Shown here in pieces: positions 15,868 to 25,800 of a DNA stretch of 33,183 nucleotides. Every line of letters starts with the position of its first letter. Position 1 is the first letter of the stretch. The notes below the pieces were generated by a model, which was given only the letters and a program-made list of their open reading frames with translations, had not been told where the DNA came from and did no database searches. The translations under genes and the position numbers were made by a program. The stretch is from Streptomyces sp. NRRL F-5630 (GTDB lineage Bacteria > Actinomycetota > Actinomycetes > Streptomycetales > Streptomycetaceae): contig NZ_JOGO01000070.1 of assembly GCF_000719475.1 (NCBI RefSeq), positions 1-33,183 on the forward strand, given 5' to 3'.

Positions 15868-16779
15868 TTGAGCGATACAGAACAGGACGACTCGAAACGT
15901 CGGCAGCGGGCACGCTTCGTCGACGCGCTGACCAAGACCGCCCAGCAACCGGGGGACCGCTCCCGGGTGGGCACGAAGGTCGCGGGGGCGACGGCCGTGC
16001 TCGCGCTCGCCGCCGGAGCCACGATGGGCCTCGGGGCCTGGCGCAGCTACCAGTCCGACCAGGACGCGAAGGAGAAGGTGGCTCTTGAGGAGGCCGCCCA
16101 GCAGCGGCGGATCGTCCCCACCTCGCCCTCCGCGCCGGCCTCGCCGAGCGAGAAGCCCAAGGAGACGGCGAAGCCCGCCGATCCTCCGGCGCGCGGGAGC
16201 GATGCCGCGGTGGTCGCGGCGCCGCCGCGCGAGGCTTCGCCCTCGCCTTCGTCCTCGCCCTCGCCGAAGGCCGAGAAGAAGGCGGCCGGTACGGTCAACA
16301 AGCTGCTGGCGGCGGGGCACTCCCGCGTGCTGCTCAAGAACGCGAAGAGCGGCATGTGCGCCGACGTCAGCGGCTACGGCAAGGGCAAGGTCAACTCCCG
16401 CATCATGCAGTACTACTGCGATGGGAGTGCCAAGGACAACCAGGTGTGGAGCATGGTCGTGCGGCGCGCTGGCGAGGGGCCGGGCGGTGCCGACCTCGTG
16501 TCCTTCATCAACGTCAAGGACGATCTGTGCATCGACCTGCCCGGCTACAAGGGCCTCTCCCCCGCCTCTGCCCTCGTCGAGGGGGTCTGCAACACCGCGA
16601 CCCCCGACAACCAGGAGTGGTGGCTCGACCCGGTGGGTGATGGCACGGTGCGCATCCGCAATCTGGCGAGCGACAACCTGTGCATGGAGGTCAAGGACGA
16701 TTCCACGAAACGCGCGGCCCAGCTCCAGCTCGACAAATGCGGTACGGACGCCGACAGCCGCTGGACCGTGGTGAGTTGA
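15868..16779 (+). CDS. membrane-anchored ricin-type beta-trefoil lectin
   Basis: This 303-aa protein has a basic cytoplasmic N-terminus (about 35 residues), one membrane helix (about 37-57, VAGATAVLALAAGATMGLGAW), a Ser/Pro/Lys/Glu-rich wall-spanning linker (about 75-150) and an extracellular ricin B domain (about 165-303). Beta-trefoil repeats show through SGMCADVSGYGKGKVNS, QVWSM, DLCIDLPGYKG, QEWWLD, DNLCMEVKD and a final SRWTVV; the QxW signatures and paired Cys fit carbohydrate binding. I chose the TTG at 15868 because GGGGA lies 6-7 nt upstream; a TTG at 15850 would add six residues. It follows the ATPase gene and converges on the giant gene. It may bind cell-surface or extracellular glycans; no enzyme domain is attached. 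Confidence 0.88.
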   Translation: MSDTEQDDSKRRQRARFVDALTKTAQQPGDRSRVGTKVAGATAVLALAAGATMGLGAWRSYQSDQDAKEKVALEEAAQQRRIVPTSPSAPASPSEKPKETAKPADPPARGSDAAVVAAPPREASPSPSSSPSPKAEKKAAGTVNKLLAAGHSRVLLKNAKSGMCADVSGYGKGKVNSRIMQYYCDGSAKDNQVWSMVVRRAGEGPGGADLVSFINVKDDLCIDLPGYKGLSPASALVEGVCNTATPDNQEWWLDPVGDGTVRIRNLASDNLCMEVKDDSTKRAAQLQLDKCGTDADSRWTVVS

Positions 16780-16819
16780 GGGCGGGCAAGGCGGACTGAA
16801 CGGCGCCGGCTCTCCGTAG

Positions 16820-16850
16820 GGGCCCGGCCGGGGAGTTCCCGGCCGGGCCC
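16820..16850. terminator. strong bidirectional terminator between lectin and giant genes
   Basis: GGGCCCGGCCGGG, loop GAGTT, CCCGGCCGGGCCC forms a perfect 13-bp stem, 40 bp after the lectin stop and 30 bp after the giant gene's stop on the other strand. It has no T-run but is very stable. Confidence 0.85.
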
Positions 16851-16879
16851 TCGCACGTCCTGTGCCGGACGGGCCGTGC

Positions 16880-19800
16880 TCACCTCCCCCGAGGACCTGG
16901 CGTCAGGGTGTCCAGCGGGAAGCCGGACCCGCCCGTCAGCTCCGCACAGCGGTCGGCGCTCAAGCGGCCCGCGAGACCCCCGAGACTCTGCCACGCCCGC
17001 TGCGCCAGGAGGCGGTGCTCGCTCTGCTCCTGCCGCAGGCGGCGCAGTTCCTCCATGACGGCGTCGAGGACACGCACGGCTTCCCCGTGCCTGTCGACGG
17101 CTCGCCGGTGGTCCTCCCGGACCTCGTGGAGAGCGAGCCGACCGGACGCGGTGATCTCCTCGGCGGCCCGCAGCTCGGCCTCCAGGCTCTCCAGCCTCGC
17201 GGTGCGACGGACGACCTCCTCGCGGCTCGCCCGCAGCGCGCCTTCGCTGCCGCCCAACGCGCGCAACGCCTCACGCTGGGCCTGCTCGGCAGCGTGCAGG
17301 GCGTCGACGGCGGCGTCCGGCGCGGGGGGGCCGTCCGGTGCGGGGGCGGCGGCCGCACGCGCCCGGAGGACCCGCTCGTCCGCCGCGCGGAGCACGTTCT
17401 CGGCCTCCCTCACTTCGGCCTCACCCGTGGTGACGGCCCGCAGAGCCCCGGTGAGTCGCTCCTCGGCCTCCCCTCGCCGGGCGCGTGCGCCGTTCTCGGC
17501 GGACAGGGCTTCCTCGTGCGAGGTGCGCGCCTCCTCCACACGGCGGTTCAGCCGCTCGCTCTCGTGCGCGGTCCGGGCGGCGTTCGCGCGCAAGGCGTCG
17601 AGGCGGGCCTCCAGAGGCTGCTGCTCCGCCAGGGCCGTGGCCTCGGCCGCGGTCTCGGCGGTGTAGGTGTTGCCGGCCGTGCGCAGTTCCTCCCATCCCG
17701 CCCTCGTCGTAGCGGTCACGTCCGAGAGCGAACCGTCGGCCTCGATCGGCCAGAAACGCAGCCCGGTGGCACCGCGCACGGCGAGTTCCACCCGCCGGCC
17801 GGCGATCTCCGCCACCCGGATGCCCACGTAGAGGGCCCTGCCGAGAACGGAACCGTCCGGGTCCTCGCCGACATCCACCCACAGCTGCGCGCCGTCCGGC
17901 TCCGGTGCGAGACCGGAGGCGAGCACGCGTGGCAGCTCGGTGACCGGCTCACGCGTCCAGGCGCGGGAGCCGCCCGCGTCGCGCCGTGGGACGGCCACGG
18001 CGTCGTCCGGGGCCGTCGCGGGCGCGGGGCGCTGCTGTCGCAGCAGGACGTCCATGTCGTACGCCCAGGGCTGCGAGGGTTCGGTGACGACCCCGTAGCC
18101 GAGCAGGTCGCGTTCGCCCGCGCGCACGGTGGCGCTGCCGGTCACGTAGCGGACGCCCCGCGGGCCGGTGACGGTGACGACGACGTCGGCGTGCGCGAGG
18201 TGGGTGTAGGTGTCCCCCTCCGAGGCGGTGCCGGTCTTGACCCGGTACTGGCCGCCGGTGGTGACGTTGCTGTCGGTGCTGCGGGTGACGGGCTGCCGCG
18301 AGAGCAGAGGCTGGCTGCCCCCGGGCACGTGCTTGTTGCCGCGATCGGCGCTGAGCGCGAAGCGCTGGCCCAGTTCGAGGCCCTGGCTGCTGCTCTCGGT
18401 GCTCACGTCGACCCTCGTGCGAGCCCTGGCGCTGTCCGCGGCGACGTCCGAAGCGCCCGGTGTGAAGGGGCGCGGGTCGTAGACCTCCACCTGGAGCGCG
18501 ACGTGCGAGCTGTTGCCGCTCACGAGGGGCCAGCTGCCGGGCATCCGGGGATGGAGGCCGGCCGCCGTGCCGGGTGCGGTGAGCGCCGCGCCGCGTCCGG
18601 CGTGGGCGATTTCGGTGAGGCGCGCGTTGGCCGTGTCCGGGTTGCTGTCGGCCGTCAGGCCCCAGTGCCCCTCGACGCCCGGCGCGACGGCGCGGATCGC
18701 CTCGGCCAGCTCGGGGAAGGCGTTGAAGTGGCTGAGCGGGGTGGTCCCGGTGGGCACGAACCGCGGATGGGCCCGCAGGGCGCGCGACGCCTCCGCGCTC
18801 GCCGGCGCCAGGCGCGGGTCCTCCTCGCTCACGCGGGGGCGGAGCGGGGTCCACTCGGCGCCGGCCGGTGCCGCTCCTTCCCCGGCGGGGAGGGCGCGGG
18901 TGTCGGCCGCGGCGAAGCGGAGCGCCACGTCGGCCGGGACGGTGGCCTCCTGGGCGGGCACCCCGCGCAGGAAGCCGTCCAGGGCGGCTTGGAGGACGGG
19001 TCGCTCGCCGCGATGTGCCACCGCGGTCAGTCCCCGGCCGAGCAGGCCGCCCAGCAGTTCGAAGACGTCCGTGGGGATGAGGGCGGTGCGTACCGAAGCG
19101 GTGAGGCGGTAACCGACGCGGTCGAAGTCCGCGACGCTGTCGGTGCGCTGCCAGAAGCGCTCGTCGGCGGTGCGGTCGGAGCGCCGGGTCAGCGCGTGGG
19201 TGCGGCTCGCCGAAGGCAGGGCCGACCAGCGGTCGATGTAGCGGGAATGCCCGCGCGGAGCGCGCAGCCCGAGGTCGAGCAGGCCGGTGACGACGCGCGA
19301 GACGGTGTCGCTCTCGATCCTGTTCTCCGGCGCGTGCGTGGACTGCTGCTCGACACCTGCCTTCTCCATGCCGGGACGTCCCCGGACACCGCGCAGGGCG
19401 GGCGTCTGGGCCTCGGTCTCGGCGTTCAGGGTCAGCTCGACCAGGCGGGCGTCGGCCCGTGCCCCGTAGCGGAACCACAGGCTGACGGAGCCGCGCGCCA
19501 CGAGGGCACGCAGCCCCGGCGGGGCGGTGAGGTCCGCGATGCGGGAGGCGACGCCCGGCAGGTGCGCGATGTGGCCGGGCCGGGTGACGCCCGGAGCCAC
19601 GCGCTCCACCAGTCGCGCCGCTTCCCGTCCCAGACGGTCGCGGTCCAGCCCGCGGGTGATCGCGCCGTCCAAGGGGGTGACGGCGAGGACGGCGCCGAAG
19701 CCGGGGGTCCGGGTGCGGGCGAAGTCGTCGGGCAGCGGGACGGTCGTTTCCGGGACGGCCGGCATCTCGATGCCGTCGACGCCGGTGAACCAGCGCGCCT

Positions 19801-22800
19801 CGCGCACCAGTTGCGTCGGGGAGAGCCGGAACTGGACGGCGCGCGGCAGGTCGATGGCGAGCGTGATGTCCTGCGCGCTGCCGATCCCGACGGCGTTGCC
19901 CACGACGTTGGCCGTGCCGCGCCGGATGGTGAGCAGCAGGGTGAGGTCCGTCGTGACGAGGTGCTGTCCCGCTCCTTCCGTGCCGCCGCGTGTGGTGGCG
20001 CTGGTGGCGGCGATGTCGTCGAAGTGCTCGTTCCGGTGTGTGCGGGAGACGGTGCCCGCCACGTTGCCCTGGATGATCCGGGCCACCGTGCCCTGCGGCG
20101 TCGGGCGGGGGGCGCTGCGCAGGGCGGTCAGTTCGGCGTTGCCGGTGACGGCGCTGCTCCGGGTGCGACGTGTGGCGGCGAGGTCCGTCGCGTTGACGTC
20201 GCTCTGGCCCGAGACGGCGAACGCGCTCCGCACCGTGGGGCGGTGCAGGTAGCCCTCCACGTCCACGGCGAGGTGGCGGTCGGCGCCGAGCCCCGCCAGG
20301 ACGATTCCCTCCGCGGTGTAGACGCCGTTGAGGATCTGGTGGGCGCGCGCGAGGAGGCTCGCCACGCGGAGCTGCTGGTAGGCGCTCTCGTTGGCGAAGG
20401 CGCCCCGGTCGCGCGGGTCCTCACCGACGAGGTGGGCGCCGACCGAGGAGACGCCCGGCAGGGCGGCGGCGCCGCGGGAGAAGGCCGCCGTCACGCGGCC
20501 GAGGACGCCGGGGTCGGGCCGTCCCGGGTAGGTGCCGGCGGCGATGAGGCGCAGTGCCTCCTGGATCGCTTCGGAGGCCCGGAAGACGTCGGCGGTGGCG
20601 TCGTCGGGCAGCCTGGTGACGCCGGGCAGCGGGTTGCCCTCGGCGTCGACGAGGCCGAGCCGGTGGCGATCGTTGTCCTGCCCCGGACCGGTGCGTGGTG
20701 CCCGGATCGTGTACGCGGGGGTCTCCGGCACCTCGCGCGGTGCCGCGGGAGCCTCCGCGCCGGTCCCGGTCGCCGGGGCCCGGTCGCGGTCCGGTTCCGT
20801 GCGGGGGTGCGTGACGGCGAGGCGGACGGTCGCGGGCGCGGTGCCGGGCGGGGCGTGGACCGGTGCGGGAACCTCGGTCACCTCGGCGCTGCCGGTGGAC
20901 TCTTCCTCGGTGCGCGCCTCCTCGGCCTCTGCCGCGCCGGTGGCGGCGGTGCGCGGGGGGAGCGTCCTCAGCGGGGCGGTCTCCGTGCCCGGCGGGACGT
21001 CGATGCCCGGCACGTCCTCCTCCGCACCCGGGGCGGCGGCGATCCGCTCCAGGGGCGCGGCCGGCGGCGCGGGAGTCTCGGCGAACCGGGCGACGGGCTC
21101 CGGCGACGTGCCCTCGTAGAGGTCGAGCGCCACGCGGGCGGGTACGGAGAAGAGCTCCGTACCGTCGCTGGGGTTGCCCACCGCTTGCTCGGTCGCGACG
21201 GCGGAGCCGCTGGACGAGGCATGGGCCCACGTCCGGTTCAGGACGCTGTCGCCGCCGTAGTCCACGGACCAGTCGCCGGCCGGCTGGCGGGGGCCCCCAC
21301 CGAATCCCGCGCCACCGCCGAGCTGGGCGGAGCGCTCCCGGGTGCCACGCGCCTCGTGCGAGCCGGTGGCGGTCGTACCGATCCCCGGCAGCCGCCGCTC
21401 GTGACGGGCTGCGGGCACCTCCGTGCCCCCGGCGCGCGGCACCCGGTCCCGGGTGACGTGCAGCCGCAGTTCGGCGCGGGTGGTGCCGGCCGTCGTGGGC
21501 AGTTCGAGCCACAGCGGCCGCCCGCCTTCGACGGCGTCCGGCAGGGCCGCGGCGCGGCCGATGCTTGAACGCAGTTGCTCGAAGCGCTGGAGGTTGGCCA
21601 GCTGGGCACGCGCGCGCCTCTCCTGGAGCCGCCCCTCCCACACCTGGTGTTCGAGCGGCGGCAGGTAGTGCAGCTCCCGCAGCCGCGCCTCGGCACGGTC
21701 GAAGATCTCGTCCACGCCGTCGAGGGCGAGCGGCACGGCCGTGTAGCCGATGGCGGCGAGGGCGTCGAGGTGGTCCGGCAGGACGCGGGCCTCCTCGTCC
21801 GTGGGCGGGACTCCCTCGGCGGTGTCCTCCGGCAGCAGCCGGAGCTGGACGCTCTCCGCGCCGCGTTCGACATGGACGGGGCCCTGCGTCCCGCCACCGG
21901 CGCGCAGGAGGGTGAACTCGTAGGTGACGGCGGCCGGGGTCAGCAACTGTCCGCTGGACGCCGTGAGCCCGTGCATCAGTCCGGCCTTGGACGTCGTGGT
22001 GAGCGTGTCCCCCGACTGCCAGGACCCGAGGAACTTGGCGTACACCCGGCCGCCCCAGCGGCTGGCCGCGCCGGGATGACCGGGCGCCGTGCTGCCGGTG
22101 AAACTGGGGGCCACGTTGAGGGAGAGCCCCGCGCCGCTGACCGCGCGCGCCGTGCGGTCGGTGCCGGTGCTGTGCGTGAAGCGGATTTCGAGCGACTTGT
22201 CTCCCTCGGCCGTCTGAGCGGTGGGCTCGCCGGGGGTGACGACGGCACGCACGCGGAGGAGGCCCAGGGCCGTTCCCTGGTCGTCGGTGAGGAGGGGGGA
22301 CATGACGCCGCGGTCGCGCTGAAGGTGCAGCGAGCCCCGGTTCAGCTGCTCGTTGAGGAAGCCCTCCAGCGCCTGGCGTGATCCCTCGCCGAGGTCGCGC
22401 AGCCCGGGGAACTGCGGATGGTCGATCACCTGCGCGGGGAGCAGGTCGGTGTCCAGGACGTCGTCGATCCCCCACAGCGGGAAGGTGTCGAGCCCGGCGG
22501 CGCGCGGCAGCGGCGCCGCTGTCCCCTCCGCGCCGATCCGGTTCCCCGGGAACCACAGGTGCATGGGGCCGTGGACGCGCTCCGGGCCCCACCCTTCGGG
22601 GCTGTCCGCGTCGGCGGCGTCCACGCGGACCTGCCAGACGCCGTCGAAGCGCACGGCGCCGGCGTCGTCGCCCGCCCGCTGGAGGACCTTGACCGAAAGG
22701 CTCTCGCTGAGGCCGACGTTGAGCGTGCGCTGACGCACGGTCACGCTGGGCGTCAGCGTGACGGCGACCCAGCGCACCGGGCCCGCGGGCGGCTGGGGCA

Positions 22801-25800
22801 GCGCGAAGTAGGGCAGCGAGAAAGTGCGCGAGGTGCCGGAGCCCTGCGTCGAGGTGAGGGCCTGGATACCCTCGTTCTGCCGTTCCAGGCGGCGGGTGCG
22901 CGGCAGGTTCCGGGTGATGCCGGTCCGCAGGTCGGGGCGTGGCGCGGTGAGGCGCAGCCGTACGTCCACCGTGTGGGTGACGTCCCCCACGCGCACCGTG
23001 ATGCGGTGACCCCGGCGGCCACGGACCCGGGGGAGGTTCTCGGCGATCTCGGCGGAGCCCAGCGTCTCGTTCAGGTGGGCGCGCACCGCCACCCGCGTGT
23101 CGCCGTCCTCGATCGGCAGCGCGGCCTCGATCTGGCCGCGCAGACCGTTCAGCACGTCATCGGAGGGAAGCTCCCAGGCCACGAAGCCCACCGAGCCGTC
23201 GTGACGTGCGCCGTATGCCTGGATGTACGGCGAGAAGGCGGGCAGCGTTCCGGCGGGCTCGGTGGTCTCCGTCGTGACAGGCGGCTCGGTCACCTCCGTG
23301 GTGACGCGCGGCTCCGTCGTCTCCGTCGTCGCGGGCGGCTCCGTCGTCTTCGTCGTGGCGGCCTCGTGGCGAGGCCCGCTACGGGTTTCCGTCTCCTCCG
23401 CGGCGGCTTCCTCGCGCGGGGGAACGTGGGTCCCCGCGGTCGTGGTCTCCCCCGCCGTACGAGAAGTCCCGGCCTCTGTGGAAGGCGCCTTCTCCTTTGC
23501 CCGCGCCGTCGTCCCGGTCTCCGGCGCCGTGTCGGCCGGGGCGGGAGCCTCCTCGGTGCGGCCGACGAGCGGGCCGGTGCCCGTGGCGGGGGCGGCCTCC
23601 TCCGGGCGCGGGGCGGGGGCTGTGTCGGCCGGGGGCCGCGGTGCGGCCACGGGCCGGGTCTCGATCCCGAAGAAGGTCTCGGGGACCGTCGGCGCGGGGG
23701 CGGGCGTCGCAGGTGCGAGCGTCGCCGGGGCGGGGCGCACGGCGGGCGCGGGCGGCGTGGCCCGGACCGCGTCGCGGGCAGCGCCCGCGCGTTCCGTGGC
23801 GGCCCACGGGGAGGTGTGCGGGGCGGGGTCCGGGGTGTGCAACAGCACGACTTCGCGTCCCTCGCGCGGGCCCGCCGTCCAGGTGCGGCCGTCCGGCAGC
23901 AGCACGACGACGCGCAGTCCGAGCACGGGCCCGGCGACCGCGAGAGCGAGCCACTCGGAGGCGGTCGCGCCGGTACCCGACCGCAACCCGGCCACGAGAG
24001 CGTCCGGCTCGGCGTCGGGGAGCAGCGGGACGCCGGGGCGGGGGCCCTCCGCGGGCAGCGCGAGCGTACGCCGCGCCTCGGGCAGCGCGAGCTCCGCGGC
24101 GAGCTCCTGCGCGAGGCGTTCCCGCAACTCGGCCGGGGTGACGGGCCGTTCGCCTCGCGCGAGCGCCGAAGTCTCGGCCGGAGCGACGGCGGTCAGCAGG
24201 TGCGTCATCGTGTCGCCGGTCGGCAGGATGTGCACGGGCGTCAGGCCGCGCTCCTCCAGATAGGCGTCCGGCGTCACGCGCGCCGGGGCCTCTCGCACCG
24301 GGGCGGGGGCCTCGCCCTCCCGCACGGGGGCAGAGGACTCCTCCTCCCGCACCGGGGCAGAGGACTCCTCCTCCCGCACGGGGGCGGGGGGCTCCTCCAT
24401 CGTCGCGGGTGCGCCGGTGACCGGTTCCGACGCGGGACGCGCTCCGTCCCGTCGTGTCGTCTCCGTCCCGGTGACGGTGCCCTCTTCCGGGGCGGGAGAT
24501 GTCGTCGCCGACTCGTGCTCCTCGACCCGGCGGCTCATCTCCTCGTACATGCGCACGATGTCGGCGACGCGACCGCCGCCCGCGGGTGCCTCACGGGTCG
24601 GGGGCGTGGGCGGGGCCAGCAGCGCTTCTTCCGACGGGTGGGCGCTCGGGTCTCCGGGGGCCGGGGGTGCCTGCCGGACGCCGTAGTCCTGGGCCGGTGC
24701 GGGCAGGCGCAGCGTGCCGCTGCCCGCGGCCTCCAGCACCGTGCGCAGTGTCCCGGCGTGCACCGGGCCGGGCTCGGCGCCGGACTGCGACGCCACGGCA
24801 TGGGTGAGGACCTCGAGGTCCCGCCAGCCGAGCGGGCCGGCCCCCTGCGCCAGGCGCAGCCTCTCCAGCGCGCCGAAGCCGGTGAGGAGGGCCAGGAACT
24901 CGTACTGGCGCTCCGGGCGCGTGTCGATGTCGAAGCCGTGGACGAGACGCAGCGCGCGGACCCAGCGCAGGACGCGCGTGGTGCGCCGGGCCGTGTCCGC
25001 CGGTAGCCCGGCGAGGTCGGCGAACGCGTCCAGCCGCCGGCTGTCCGGCTCGGGCAGGAACTGGTACCACGAGTACCGCGGCCGGGCCGGGTCGTCGGTC
25101 TTGACGACCCGCGGCGGATAACCGTCGCGCGCCTCCTCGATGGCGACGGCGGCGTCCGAGGCGAGCACGGGGTGGCCGGTCCGGTTGGCGACCTCCTGGG
25201 CCGCCGCCGGGCGCGCGAGCGGGTCGGCGCCCGGTCGCACCATGGCGATCTCGCACCACAGGAGCCACAGCGGTACGTCCGGGGCGAGCCGTCGCACGCT
25301 GGGCCGCCGAGCGAGCACACCACCGAGTTCGCGCGCCGGGACGGCGTGGTTGGCGCCGGTGCTGCGGCGGGGCAGGACGACACGACCGCGTTCGCCGTGG
25401 CCGATGGACACGTAGGAACCGGCGAGGCCGCGCGGCAGCAGGAGCAGCGGGCCCGAGGCGCCGCGGGTGAGACCGGGGATCGGCTCCAGGTCGTCGTAGT
25501 AGTAGAGCATCTCGGAGACCTGGCGCAGCGCCTCGTCGCGGCGGGCGACATCGGCCTCGTCGAGGTGCGCGCGCCCGGTCAGTTCCCGCCCGTCCGCCGT
25601 GAGGATCGGGTACGAGGACACGTCCTCGTCGGAGAACGTCGTGCCGTCGGCGGCCTGGATGGTCGCCCCGGGCGGGGGGACGAGGCCGGGGTCGGCGGGG
25701 ACCCAGAGGCCCACGGGGACCCTTTCGCCGTCCGCGACGGGCGGGAAGGCGAAGGCCCGGCGCCCGTCGGCGACGGGCTGGAGCCGGAAGGGGCGGGTGA

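Noticed and set aside
13365..16022. 885-codon minus-strand ORF opposite the ATPase gene
   Set aside because: The plus strand has clear Walker A and B motifs and a ribosome site; this frame is a compositional shadow.
16862..21568. 1,568-codon plus-strand open frame opposite the giant gene
   Set aside because: It is another antisense shadow; the minus strand has family-like beta-rich and coiled-coil sequence, while this frame is Gly/Arg/Val-rich without motifs.
23256..24397. Short tandem repeats considered as a CRISPR-like array
   Set aside because: The units are contiguous without spacers, a multiple of three long, and encode protein linkers in the giant gene's frame.
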